A stretch of 64,000 nucleotides of DNA, from positions 248,001-312,000 of the forward strand of contig CALVAP010000004.1 in the NCBI GenBank assembly GCA_944325625.1, written 5' to 3'. Source of the stretch: Candidatus Gastranaerophilales bacterium. GTDB lineage: Bacteria > Cyanobacteriota > Vampirovibrionia > Gastranaerophilales > Gastranaerophilaceae. Shown here piece by piece: positions 27,782-36,961 of this stretch. Both the position numbers and the translations under genes were made by a program. A model generated the notes under the pieces. It made no database searches. It was not told the DNA's origin and was given only the letters and a program-made list of their open reading frames with translations. The first letter of the stretch is position 1; the number at the start of each line of letters is the position of its first letter.

Positions 27782-28855
27782 ATGAATTTCATAAAAAATT
27801 TGTTTAAAAAAACAGCCACGAAAATAACAGCACTAGGGCTCGTTGTGTTGTTTATTCTCAGCATTTTTGTTTTTTGGGGTTGGTATGAAAAACAAATAAA
27901 CAAAGTTAGAGGAATGTATTATGTTTACAAAGGGGACAAAGCATACAAAAAACATAAACTTCAAAAAGCAATAAACAACTATAATAAAGGTCTTAGACTA
28001 TACCCCGAACATGCAAAAGCACGTTGTAATTTAGGCAATATCTATGTTATGTTTGAAGATTTTTATTCCGCAACTGACTCCTACAGTGAAGCTTTAAAGC
28101 ACAAACCCAACTTCATCGTATGCAGAATGAATTTGGGTATTGTTGAAGCAGAAAAATTGGCTAATTATGACAAGGCAATTAGAGAATACGACACAATAAT
28201 AAAGTCACGACCAAGAATAATTCAAATTCCTTTTATTTACAGCAACTGGAAAAGTACAAAACAAAATCGTGCAATTGCCAGTTACAATAAAGGTCTTGCC
28301 TATCGTGGAAAATCGCTTTATGTAGGTGAAAAATCTTTTGTCTCAAAGCAATATCTTGAAAAAGCCGAAGCTGCATACAAATTTGCACTTAAAACACTCA
28401 AGAAAAGTTATGATACTCACTATAACCTTGCGCTTACAAATCAACTTATCGGAGATTACAGAGAAGCCGGATTAGAATATTGTAAAGCAATTAATATTGA
28501 ACCTATGAATTTTGAAGCCCACTATAATCTCGCAATACTTTTAAAACAACTTGGTCACTATAAAGAATCCTTGATTGAATTTGAAAAAGCAGGTATGCTG
28601 TTAGATGCCAAGGGTGATGTTATAAAAACAAGACATGTCTATGATGTATTAAACGAAGTTAATCAAAAATTGGTATATATCGGTGAGTATGAGTTTTTAA
28701 AAGACAGAACCGAGAGCTATCTTCCAACAAAAGAAGTAGTTTTGCATAAAGGAAAAGTTGTTGTTGACAGACACGATAAACACAAACTTCTTCGCTATAT
28801 GAAAGATTGCCCTTCGAAACAATTATTTAAGGATTATGAAATTGATGAAGACTAA
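27782..28855 (+). CDS. Membrane-anchored TPR protein in the mot operon
   Basis: A protein of 357 residues with one N-terminal membrane helix (about 15-37, TALGLVVLFILSIFVFWGWY) and then TPR units: LQKAINNYNKGLRLYPEHAKA, YSATDSYSEALKHKPN, YDTHYNLALTNQLIGDYREAG and NFEAHYNLAILLKQLGHYKESL. The topology (short N-term, single helix, soluble TPR domain) suggests a scaffold at the membrane surface. It lies 6 bp after motB and overlaps the diguanylate cyclase gene by 20 bp, so it may connect stator function to signalling. That link is inferred from operon position only. Confidence 0.85.
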   Translation: MNFIKNLFKKTATKITALGLVVLFILSIFVFWGWYEKQINKVRGMYYVYKGDKAYKKHKLQKAINNYNKGLRLYPEHAKARCNLGNIYVMFEDFYSATDSYSEALKHKPNFIVCRMNLGIVEAEKLANYDKAIREYDTIIKSRPRIIQIPFIYSNWKSTKQNRAIASYNKGLAYRGKSLYVGEKSFVSKQYLEKAEAAYKFALKTLKKSYDTHYNLALTNQLIGDYREAGLEYCKAINIEPMNFEAHYNLAILLKQLGHYKESLIEFEKAGMLLDAKGDVIKTRHVYDVLNEVNQKLVYIGEYEFLKDRTESYLPTKEVVLHKGKVVVDRHDKHKLLRYMKDCPSKQLFKDYEIDED

Positions 28856-30314
28856 CCAACTTGATTTTTTATGGGATATATCAAAATCACTATCAGACAG
28901 CTATGATGCAGAAAAAATTGTTTGCTCGATACAGACCTGTCTGAAAAAATATATTAATTGTGAAAAAGCTGAAGTCTTAATCTGGGATAAAAATACAAAC
29001 ACTGTTAAAAATTTCTCGAAAAATTGGATAACTATAAATTCTGAAAAACAAGACTACTATATTCAACAGATTCTCAACACCTTTGAGCTGCTAAAAAATG
29101 CCATTATATACAACGATAATGTCTATAGTCTCATAACCGGCGAAAAAACGAGCTTATCCATAAGAAAAATTAAGAATAACAGCTCAATAAAAATATATCT
29201 TCCACTGATAAGAAAAGAAGAAGTTTTTGGTTTTGTAGAACTGGACGTTACCAAAGAAAAAGAAAAAATCTCACCTGATTTACTAAAAACTTTTGGTGTT
29301 CTTGTATATCAGCTTTCCTCAAGCATATTGAATAATATTTTGAATAACAAAATGCAAGTCAATGCAAATTTTCATAGTGCCATGAAAAATATTGCCAAAA
29401 TAATAGAAAGCCAATACGAGTTAAGATACATTATTCCGCTGATAGGGGAAATGATTGATCGTTTTGTAGCAAGCCACTTGATATATATATTTCTATACAA
29501 TGAAAAAGAAGGCTTTACTCTACTATGGCCAAATGCTTGCAACGAAAAACACATATTTGACCTTTTAAAAAATATAAATAAAAATAGCGACTACTTAGTA
29601 ACCGAGGACAAAAAAACGGGTATTTTTCCACTAATTCAAGAGAAAAATCTACTTGGCGCAATCGTTGCTTACAGTAATATTGATGTCCTATCACACAACG
29701 ATATTCAATATCTTCAACAGTTATCAAATCAATCCTCAATAACTATCCAACATGCAAACATATATGGCGAAACCCTCAAACATGCAACCTTAGATGCCCT
29801 CACAGGATTAAATAATCGTCGTCAATTTGACGTTCGCTTAGGACAAGAAATTTCAACCGCTAAACGTAAAAAACACCCGCTATGCTGTATTATGATAGAC
29901 GTTGATTACTTCAAAAAGGTAAATGATACATACGGACATATCGCAGGAGATTGTGTCTTAAAACAAGTTGGAAAAATCATTCCTCAAGAACTTCGAGAAT
30001 ACGATATCGCCGCAAGATACGGTGGTGAGGAATTCTCCATATTGCTTCCTTACACAAGTATTCAAGAAGCATTCGCAGTAGCTCAGCGTCTTAGAAAAAC
30101 CGTAGAAGAAACCGAAATGGATATCTCAGAAGCTAAAATACCAAATATCAAAAAAATTAAGGTAACCGCATCTTTTGGTGTTAGTGAATATATCCCCTCT
30201 ATCAAAGAGCCAAAAGAATTATTTAAAATGGCAGATTCCGCCTTATATGAAGCAAAAGAACGCGGAAGAAACAGAGTAATAGTCTATTCTCCAATAAAAA
30301 ACAGTTCTACTTAG
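28836..30314 (+). CDS. Two-GAF diguanylate cyclase
   Basis: A 492-residue soluble c-di-GMP synthase. Two GAF-like domains lie at about 15-165 and 185-305, and a GGDEF domain at about 315-485. The active site is GGEEF (396-400). An inhibitory site R387-E-Y-D390 precedes it, so product inhibition is expected. DALTGLNNRRQFD and MIDVDYFKKVNDTYGH are intact. There is no membrane segment, so signals are cytoplasmic. The start codon overlaps the preceding TPR gene by 20 bp; an alternative ATG lies 9 bp later. Position in the motA operon suggests control of motility, since c-di-GMP usually favours sessile life. Confidence 0.92.
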   Translation: MKLMKTNQLDFLWDISKSLSDSYDAEKIVCSIQTCLKKYINCEKAEVLIWDKNTNTVKNFSKNWITINSEKQDYYIQQILNTFELLKNAIIYNDNVYSLITGEKTSLSIRKIKNNSSIKIYLPLIRKEEVFGFVELDVTKEKEKISPDLLKTFGVLVYQLSSSILNNILNNKMQVNANFHSAMKNIAKIIESQYELRYIIPLIGEMIDRFVASHLIYIFLYNEKEGFTLLWPNACNEKHIFDLLKNINKNSDYLVTEDKKTGIFPLIQEKNLLGAIVAYSNIDVLSHNDIQYLQQLSNQSSITIQHANIYGETLKHATLDALTGLNNRRQFDVRLGQEISTAKRKKHPLCCIMIDVDYFKKVNDTYGHIAGDCVLKQVGKIIPQELREYDIAARYGGEEFSILLPYTSIQEAFAVAQRLRKTVEETEMDISEAKIPNIKKIKVTASFGVSEYIPSIKEPKELFKMADSALYEAKERGRNRVIVYSPIKNSST

Positions 30315-30321
30315 AACTATT
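30296..30321 (-). terminator. Intrinsic terminator overlapping both stop codons
   Basis: On the minus strand AATAGTTCT / AGAACTGTT (9 bp with one G-U, 4-nt loop) is followed by TTTT. The stop codons of both convergent genes (mutS and the diguanylate cyclase) lie inside the hairpin. Confidence 0.55.
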
Positions 30322-32899
30322 CTTCCCTGCTAAAAACGAGGCTCAACTGAGGGGCACCTTGAGAAGATTGTTTTGATGATTTTCCTTTTGATAAATCTTT
30401 GGACAAATCTTTTTGCATTCTATGCATTATTTTTTCCGCATTGTCAACAACACTCTTAGGTAATCCTGCCATTTTTGCCACCTGAATACCATAACTTTTT
30501 GAAGCCGAACCCTCAACAACTTTTCTCAAGAACACAATCTCACCGTCATTCTCCGAAATCGTAACTCGATAATTTTTTATAGACGGATATGATTGGGGCA
30601 TAACATTAAGCTCATGATAGTGCGTTGCAAAAATAGTTCTTGCCTTAATTTTTTGACTTATATATTCCGCAACACTCCAGGCAATTGCAACACCATCATA
30701 CGTACTTGTTCCCCGCCCTATTTCATCCAAAAGAATAAGACTTCTTTCGGATGCCGAATTTAGGATATAAGCAGTTTCATTCATCTCAACCATAAATGTA
30801 GACTGCCCCAAAGAAAGGTCATCAACCGCCCCGACACGTGTAAATATCTTATCCACCAAACCAACTCTGGCATATTGAGCGGGAACATAACTTCCTATTT
30901 GAGCTAAAAGAACTATCAATGCCTGCTGTCTCATATAAGTTGACTTACCTGCCATATTAGGTCCCGTCAGAATCATAAACTCTGCCGTATCACCGTATTC
31001 GTCGCCACCTATAAGTTTTAAATCATTTGGTACATATTCTCCCAATGGCAGAATTTTCTCAACAACCGGATGACGGCCATTTTTTATGCATAACTCATTT
31101 ACATCCGTAATTTCCGGCTTAACATAATTACTTTCAACCGCATTTATTGCAAAGGCGAGCAATACATCAACTCGTGCTATACGCTGTGCAATTTCACGAA
31201 TTTCATCAACAAACTCTTTAGAATACTCCCTTAAATCACAGAATATTTTATATTCTAAATCTACTGATTTTGTTTGTGCTGAAAGCACTTCATCTTCATG
31301 TTTTTTCAGTTCATCGGTAATAAAACGCTCACCGGAAGAAAGGGTCTGTTTTCTAATATAATTTGCAGGAACCTGCGAAAGATTGGAATTTGTAACTTCT
31401 ATAAAATATCCGAATATTCTGCTATAACCAACCTTAAGATTTTTTATGCCGGTTCTTTCCTTTTCTTTTTCCTCAAAATCAGCCAACCATTCTTTGCCGT
31501 TTTTCAAAAGTCCTCTTAAATAATCCAGCTCACTGTTGACACCCTCTTTAATTAAATTTCCTTCCTTAATCGTAATCGGAGCTTCATCAAGAATAGTTTT
31601 ATCTATAATTTGAGCAAAATCAACAATTTTTTCAACATTATCACATATTTTGAAATACTTAGACGTAATACTATTTAAGGCGGATTCAAATTCCGGCAGC
31701 AGTAACAAAGTATTTTTTAGAGATACAAAATCTCTGGGATTAATCGAATTATTACCTGAACGAGTAGCGAGTCGCTGAATATCCGTAACTCTTTCCAACA
31801 AACCCGAAAGTTCCAATCGCAAATCAGGACTTTGAATTAGAATTTCAACTGCCTCTTGGCGCATTTGAATTTCATCAATACTCTTCAATGGTTGCGAAAT
31901 CCATTTTTTAAGCAAACGAGCGCCCATATTAGTCTTAGTTTTATCAATTGCCCATAACAAAGACCCAAACTTCTTTTTCTCACGAACGGTTTCTAAAAGT
32001 TCCAGATTTCTCCTTGTTCCTGCATCCATAAGCACAAATTCCGACATATCATATGCATCAATATTCGAAATTTTGGGCATGTTTTCTCTTTGAGTGTTAA
32101 GCAAATACTGTATAATCGCACCAACCGCACAAAATCCAGACTTATACTGTTCGAACGGTAATGCTTCAATACTGTGAATTCGTAAAATATCGGTTATATT
32201 TATCTTTGCCCTATTTTCATCAAAGAAATTGGAGGCAACACAGGAACAATTGTACACGTTAGTAATTTCATCGGGCAAATCAACCTTCTGTTCACGAACA
32301 ATTTGAAATGGCAAAAGGGTCTGTTGAACTGCCGGTGCAATAATTTCAGCAGGTTTAATCCTTGCCAGTTCAGCTAGAATTTGGGGATACACACTTTGCG
32401 TCACCTTAAACTCACCTGTAGATATATCTACATATGCAAGTCCCCACTTATCTGATTTTTTATCCTCATATATAGCTGCGAGATAATTATTTGAATTAGA
32501 CTTTAAAAGATTATCCTCTATAAGTGTACCCGCGGTTATTACCCTGACAACATCACGTCTTACAATCCCTTTTGCTGATGAGGGGTCTTCAAGTTGTTCA
32601 CATATAGCTATTTTATAACCTGACTCTAAAAGTTTTGGCAAATAATTTTCAATAGCCTTAGCCGGAATCCCTGCCATAGGAACTTTCCCCAATCCGCCGC
32701 CATCACGAGCCGTAAGGGTTAACTCCAAATCTTTTGAAACAGTTATGGCATCTTCCATAAAACACTCATAAAAATCACCCAATCTATACAATAAAATTGC
32801 ATCCTGCTGTTTAAGTTTTACCGCCAGATACTGACGCATCATCGGTGATGCCTTTTCTAAATCGACTTCATAACTGTTCATGTAATTTATTTCTGCCAT
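30317..32899 (-). CDS. mutS: DNA mismatch repair protein MutS
   Basis: The 860-residue MutS1 ATPase. The mismatch-binding F-x-E lies in YRLGDFYECF near the N-terminus. The connector and lever domains are followed by Walker A GPNMAGKSTYMRQ, the Walker B region (LILLDEIGRGTSTYDG) and ATHYHEL. The length is normal (E. coli 853). The C-terminus is Lys/Ser/Gln-rich. It is convergent with the GGDEF gene with a 2-bp gap. mutL is not in this window. A MutS2 is encoded at 37690, as in many non-proteobacterial genomes. Confidence 0.97.
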   Translation of the reverse strand: MAEINYMNSYEVDLEKASPMMRQYLAVKLKQQDAILLYRLGDFYECFMEDAITVSKDLELTLTARDGGGLGKVPMAGIPAKAIENYLPKLLESGYKIAICEQLEDPSSAKGIVRRDVVRVITAGTLIEDNLLKSNSNNYLAAIYEDKKSDKWGLAYVDISTGEFKVTQSVYPQILAELARIKPAEIIAPAVQQTLLPFQIVREQKVDLPDEITNVYNCSCVASNFFDENRAKINITDILRIHSIEALPFEQYKSGFCAVGAIIQYLLNTQRENMPKISNIDAYDMSEFVLMDAGTRRNLELLETVREKKKFGSLLWAIDKTKTNMGARLLKKWISQPLKSIDEIQMRQEAVEILIQSPDLRLELSGLLERVTDIQRLATRSGNNSINPRDFVSLKNTLLLLPEFESALNSITSKYFKICDNVEKIVDFAQIIDKTILDEAPITIKEGNLIKEGVNSELDYLRGLLKNGKEWLADFEEKEKERTGIKNLKVGYSRIFGYFIEVTNSNLSQVPANYIRKQTLSSGERFITDELKKHEDEVLSAQTKSVDLEYKIFCDLREYSKEFVDEIREIAQRIARVDVLLAFAINAVESNYVKPEITDVNELCIKNGRHPVVEKILPLGEYVPNDLKLIGGDEYGDTAEFMILTGPNMAGKSTYMRQQALIVLLAQIGSYVPAQYARVGLVDKIFTRVGAVDDLSLGQSTFMVEMNETAYILNSASERSLILLDEIGRGTSTYDGVAIAWSVAEYISQKIKARTIFATHYHELNVMPQSYPSIKNYRVTISENDGEIVFLRKVVEGSASKSYGIQVAKMAGLPKSVVDNAEKIMHRMQKDLSKDLSKGKSSKQSSQGAPQLSLVFSREE

Positions 32900-32968
32900 A
32901 AAATTTGCTCCTTACAATAATTTATTATAAAATTACGATATAAGCAATTTTTATTGAGGATTTTTAAG

Positions 32969-33574
32969 ATGGGCTGTATTACAAATATTATAAAAATTAT
33001 AATCCTTGCTCTTGCAATCATAGGCTTTAAAGCTATCGGAGGAATGGAGTTTTTCCAAGGAAAATTTGATTTTAAATTCTTCGAAAAACCTTCACAAGAA
33101 AAACTTCAAGAAAAAGCTTCTAAAATTGCTGACTTAACTAACATAAATGACGAATATCAAATTGACCGAACTGCCAATATCATGGGCTATAAAACTGTAA
33201 TTGCAGAACATAGCGGAAGCGGACAAAAAATGATTATCATAGATTCTGGTAAGAAAACACCACTCACAAAAGAAGATTTTCAAACCAAAGAAGTTGATAC
33301 AAAACTCAAAGATTTAGCCTCAAAAATTCAATATCAATTCATAAGAATAGAAGACCTTGAAATCACACAAAGAGGCAATATAAATGCGCTGGGACAACAA
33401 GTTCCTTATGTTAAATTCAAAGCCCAAACAGTGAATCTTCCATTCGCCGAAATACAAGGCATAATAGGGGCTACTACTGATAAAAACGGAAAAAATAAAA
33501 TGATTTTGGCAATAAACGACAGCAAAAAATATTCTCAAATAATTACTCAAGAATTCTTTAAAGATGCAAAATAA
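32969..33574 (+). CDS. Unknown protein with N-terminal membrane segment
   Basis: A 201-residue protein from ATG 32969, supported by GAGGA 8 nt upstream; a TTG at 32954 is less likely. The first 25 residues (MGCITNIIKIIILALAIIGFKAIGG) form one hydrophobic helix with a Cys at position 3, not a lipobox. The rest is a soluble, charged domain (IDRTANIMGYKTVIAEHSGSGQKMIIIDSG; LGQQVPYVKFKAQTVNLPFAEIQGIIG) of beta-rich character. I do not recognise a family. It overlaps the ribD start by 11 bp, so the two are cotranscribed; a link to riboflavin is not evident from the sequence. Confidence 0.75.
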   Translation: MGCITNIIKIIILALAIIGFKAIGGMEFFQGKFDFKFFEKPSQEKLQEKASKIADLTNINDEYQIDRTANIMGYKTVIAEHSGSGQKMIIIDSGKKTPLTKEDFQTKEVDTKLKDLASKIQYQFIRIEDLEITQRGNINALGQQVPYVKFKAQTVNLPFAEIQGIIGATTDKNGKNKMILAINDSKKYSQIITQEFFKDAK

Positions 33575-34661
33575 CGAACTAAAACTCTATAAAAAATACA
33601 TGAGAAAATGTCTTTCGTTGGCAAAAAAAGGCGCAGGCAAAACCGCTCCTAATCCGATGGTAGGGGCAGTAATTTTAGATAAAAACTTAAAATTTGTAAG
33701 CGAAGGGTACCACAAAAAATACGGCGAAGCTCATGCCGAAGTCAACGCAATAAATGCCGCAAAAGCAAAAAATTCCGACATAAAAGACGGAACTATTATA
33801 ATAAGTTTGGAACCTTGTTCTCACTTTGGCAAAACTCCGCCCTGCGCGGATTTAATTATAAAAAGCGGACTAAAAACTGTTGTTGCCGGATGCTTAGACC
33901 CCAACAAAAAAGTATCAGGTCAAGGAATAAAAAAGTGCACTGAAGCAGGAATAAAAACCGTCGTTGGAATTATGGAAGAAGACTGCAAAAAGTTAAATGA
34001 AGTTTTCTTCAAAAACCAAACCCAAAACTTACCGTTTATTGCAATAAAAACAGCAGCAACACTGGACGGAAAAGTAGCAACAAAAACAGGTTCTTCAAAA
34101 TGGATTACCGGTGAAAAATCCCGCCAATATGTACAAAAATTACGCAATAATTACGATGCAATTCTAACCTCATCTTCAACAATTATTGCGGATAATCCGT
34201 CTTTAAATTGTCGAATGAGAAACGGAAAAAATCCAATTCGAATCGTAATAGACAGCAAACTGAAAACTAACCCTAAAAGCAAAGTATACAATAATGACGG
34301 AACAAAAGTTATTATAGCCACAACAATAAAAGACAACAAAAAATATCCTCCAAACGTTGAAATAATTACATTTAAAAAAAGTAATGACCATGTTAATTTA
34401 ACAAAACTTGTTGAAACACTCTACCAAATTGGAATAAACTCTATACTTATTGAAGCCGGAGGAAAGCTAAACGGTGCTTTTTTCAAAGAAAATCTTGTTG
34501 ATAAGTTGATTCTTTTTTCTGCCCCAAAAATTATTGGAGATAATAACGCAAAGTCATTCATTGAAGGATTTGATATAAAAGAAATAAATGAAACAAAAAA
34601 ACTAAAACTCATTTCTGTTAAAAGAATTGGCGAAGATATTGTAAGTGAATTTTACACATAA
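33564..34661 (+). CDS. ribD: Riboflavin deaminase/reductase
   Basis: A bifunctional 365-residue enzyme of flavin synthesis: deamination of diaminohydroxyphosphoribosylaminopyrimidine followed by reduction of the ribosyl chain. The N-terminal cytidine-deaminase fold has the zinc site HAEVNAI and EPCSHFGKTPPCADLII. The C-terminal reductase domain (from about 150) begins LPFIAIKTAATLDGKVA with GSSKWITG and ends ILIEAGGKLNGAFF. No ribBA, ribE or ribH adjoin it and no FMN riboswitch is visible upstream, so regulation differs from the standard rib operon. Confidence 0.95.
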   Translation: MQNNELKLYKKYMRKCLSLAKKGAGKTAPNPMVGAVILDKNLKFVSEGYHKKYGEAHAEVNAINAAKAKNSDIKDGTIIISLEPCSHFGKTPPCADLIIKSGLKTVVAGCLDPNKKVSGQGIKKCTEAGIKTVVGIMEEDCKKLNEVFFKNQTQNLPFIAIKTAATLDGKVATKTGSSKWITGEKSRQYVQKLRNNYDAILTSSSTIIADNPSLNCRMRNGKNPIRIVIDSKLKTNPKSKVYNNDGTKVIIATTIKDNKKYPPNVEIITFKKSNDHVNLTKLVETLYQIGINSILIEAGGKLNGAFFKENLVDKLILFSAPKIIGDNNAKSFIEGFDIKEINETKKLKLISVKRIGEDIVSEFYT

Positions 34662-34683
34662 AAAACGGGGAAATAGCTCCCCG
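34660..34683 (-). terminator. Intrinsic terminator after the 707-residue gene
   Basis: On the minus strand CGGGGA / TCCCCG (6 bp, 6-nt loop) is followed directly by TTTTTT. It lies 20 bp past the stop at 34704. The plus-strand side lacks an equal T tract, so it serves the minus-strand gene. Confidence 0.75.
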
Positions 34684-34703
34684 AATATCGTTAATTTTTG
34701 GTT

Positions 34704-36827
34704 TTATTGTAAAAGACCCTTTTTCTTGTTTGCATTTTCTTGTGATGCTTGAGCACCTTGTGCATTTTGCTCATTACCTTGTTGAACATTACCATTTTGG
34801 TTATTGCCTTGAGCATTTTGAGCATTAGCCGCATCTTTTGCTTCACCTCTGCTGTTTGCAAAAGCTTGAAGCGCACTAAAACTTGAAAATCCGCCAAAAC
34901 CGTTAACCGCAGCCGAACCTGTAACCGGCGCACCTGTTGCAGAATTATTGGAAGATGATGAGCTTGAGAGCGAGCCTGCTGTGTTCACCCCATATGATTG
35001 AATATCTACCGAAGAAGCATCTCCTGTTTGCGCAAGTTGGTTAGCAGCATCTACTGCAGTTATAAGTCTTGATTGTCCTGATGAAGCATTTGATTGGGCT
35101 GTTTGCGCTTTTTGCGAAGCTTCTTGTGCTATTTGCGCTTGAGCTGATTTTTGTGTTGTTAAGTTTGATTTTTGTGCTTGCAAAGATGAAACTTCTGCCT
35201 GAGCTTGCGCAGCTTGTTGTTTATAGCTATCTGATGAAGAACTCATATTCTGAGCCATAGTTTGAAAAGCACCTGATTTTGCAGTTGCCGAAGCAGCTTG
35301 AGACGATGCCGTTGACATTTTTTCTTTGGCCGATGCTGCATTCTCCTGACCTTTCTGAGCCATTGCCTGACCGGCAACAGATGTTGCAATACCTGATGCT
35401 TTGATTGCAATACCACTAGCTGACGTACATTGACCTGAAATATCAATAGAAATTCCCAGTGCATTTAAAGCCACACCAGCTGCCTTCGTAAAAGGATTTG
35501 TCATCATCGCTTTACCGGTTGCCTGCTTTGTTTTACCATCTGTTTGCAATCCTTTACCCGTAGTATCTGTAGTAACCCCAAGAGATTGAGTTACTTGACC
35601 GGCTACGTTCATTGTATATCCCGCTACTGTTTGTGCTTGTGCTCTATTATATGAACCCTTAGCTTTCTTTTCCGTATCTTTATATTTTGAGGCTGCGTTT
35701 GCTGCAGAATCAGATAATTCTAAAAAGGTTGATTGTTTTGATGCTGCTTCTTGCGCCAATTGTTCTGCGCTTTCTGCTTTAGCTTGAGCTAACTGCATAT
35801 TAGAATCAACAACGCCTTCTTGTTCACCAAGCATTGAAACTGACTGACTTGCACTTTCTGCTTGTGCCGAGAAAGATGCCGCCTCTGCGTTGCTCTTTTC
35901 CACTTGTTGCTGTGCATCATTTTTTTCTGCATTTATCGCTTCGAATTTTTGTGATACTGCTTCAACTTGCTCATCTTTATTTTTTTGCTCATTTGCTTGT
36001 TTATCTGTTTCATCTTTTTGTACTTTTTCTATTGCCTCTGCTTGCTGAGATTCAATATCTTCCACCACTACTCCCTCAACAGATTGAGTATCCGGCTCGT
36101 TTGCTGACTGTGGCTGTGTTGGCATAGACTCCGCTTCTTCATCAACCATTTGCGTTGAAAGAGTTTCATCTTCATCAGACTCTTCTGCCGGTGCAAAAAT
36201 ATTATCTGCAGTAGTCATCTCTTTATCTGTTGTCTTTAGTTCTTTGGATACTTTCTTTTCAGTGTTATTTGCCTGCGATTCATAGTTTTTGTTCTCAGTC
36301 TCTGCTTTATCTTCATTTTTTCCGGCTTTCGATTTTGTTCCTTCAGCACTTGCCTTTTCATCACCGGAATTGCTACCGTTAACACCACTTACTTTTGCAA
36401 CTTCTACAGCTCTTTCTGCTTTAAATTGCTTTATCTGCTCATCTGAAACATTATTACGAACCTCTTTCGCTCCAGCAGCTGCTTTCGCTAAAGAAGCACT
36501 TATATTTTTAGATGCAAATGCCTGCGTACCATACTCAGATACATTGTTTACATTTTCCAATACATCCTTGTTGTTATCTACAGAACGTTTTCCAAAAATA
36601 CTGTTATTCATTGAAAGACGATTATAACCGTTTTGCACATCTGAACGGTACATTTCGCCTGCACGAACGCTCATTTTTTGAGCTTTTTCAAGCTCTAGCG
36701 GATTTTTATCCCAAATACTACCTGATATTTTTGAAGACGAAGACCCTGTCGAAGATACATTATCAGTCGTCTCCGTTTTCTTCATCTGTTGTATTTTTTG
36801 AATAATCTGTTCTTTAATTCCGCCCAT
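34704..36827 (-). CDS. Large low-complexity coiled-coil protein with a glycine-heptad array
   Basis: I do not recognise this 707-residue protein. It has no signal peptide and no strong membrane helix. It starts with a short amphipathic helix (MGGIKEQIIQKIQQMKK). Then come a Ser/Asn-rich part, an acidic stretch (about 210-260), an E/Q/A coiled coil (260-400), the glycine array (403-499), another Ala/Ser/Gln coiled coil (500-590), a Ser/Asn linker and a Gln/Asn/Ala-rich tail ending KKKGLLQ. Glycine occurs every 7 residues at 403, 410, 417, 424, 431, 438 and again at 451, 458, 465, 472, 479, 486, 493, as in a Gly-zipper of a helical hairpin. The composition (A, S, Q, N, no Trp beyond the N-term) resembles secreted or surface structural proteins, but export is unproven. 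Weak SD (AGGA). Confidence 0.8.
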   Translation of the reverse strand: MGGIKEQIIQKIQQMKKTETTDNVSSTGSSSSKISGSIWDKNPLELEKAQKMSVRAGEMYRSDVQNGYNRLSMNNSIFGKRSVDNNKDVLENVNNVSEYGTQAFASKNISASLAKAAAGAKEVRNNVSDEQIKQFKAERAVEVAKVSGVNGSNSGDEKASAEGTKSKAGKNEDKAETENKNYESQANNTEKKVSKELKTTDKEMTTADNIFAPAEESDEDETLSTQMVDEEAESMPTQPQSANEPDTQSVEGVVVEDIESQQAEAIEKVQKDETDKQANEQKNKDEQVEAVSQKFEAINAEKNDAQQQVEKSNAEAASFSAQAESASQSVSMLGEQEGVVDSNMQLAQAKAESAEQLAQEAASKQSTFLELSDSAANAASKYKDTEKKAKGSYNRAQAQTVAGYTMNVAGQVTQSLGVTTDTTGKGLQTDGKTKQATGKAMMTNPFTKAAGVALNALGISIDISGQCTSASGIAIKASGIATSVAGQAMAQKGQENAASAKEKMSTASSQAASATAKSGAFQTMAQNMSSSSDSYKQQAAQAQAEVSSLQAQKSNLTTQKSAQAQIAQEASQKAQTAQSNASSGQSRLITAVDAANQLAQTGDASSVDIQSYGVNTAGSLSSSSSSNNSATGAPVTGSAAVNGFGGFSSFSALQAFANSRGEAKDAANAQNAQGNNQNGNVQQGNEQNAQGAQASQENANKKKGLLQ
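35331..35621 (-). repeat. Glycine-heptad repeat array (protein level)
   Basis: Codes for residues 403-499: 13 heptads each starting with Gly (six, then a 13-residue step, then seven). Hydrophobic or small residues occupy the positions around the Gly. Examples: GQVTQSL, GVTTDTT, GISIDIS, GQCTSAS, GIAIKAS. The DNA is not a tandem repeat, so the pattern is kept by selection on the protein. Confidence 0.75.
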
Positions 36828-36961
36828 ATTTTGTGTTATCCTGTATATTATTCTTCTCTATATATAAATAAACACAAATATCGAATATATATTGCAATAT
36901 TTATTAAGTATATAAAGTATTATTTACAAATATTTACAATTTCATAAACAAAAGGGCTATA

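Noticed and set aside
33500-33563. FMN riboswitch before ribD
   Set aside because: The upstream bases are the coding end of the preceding gene and ribD overlaps it by 11 bp; no RFN-like structure fits.
34704-36827. Chemoreceptor (MCP) signalling domain in the 707-residue protein
   Set aside because: Heptads suggest a coiled coil, but there are no membrane helices, HAMP domain or conserved MCP hairpin tip.
36889-36900. 12-bp palindrome ATATTGCAATAT as an operator
   Set aside because: It is perfect, but it is a short AT-rich palindrome in an AT-rich gap and could be chance; no repeat elsewhere was seen.
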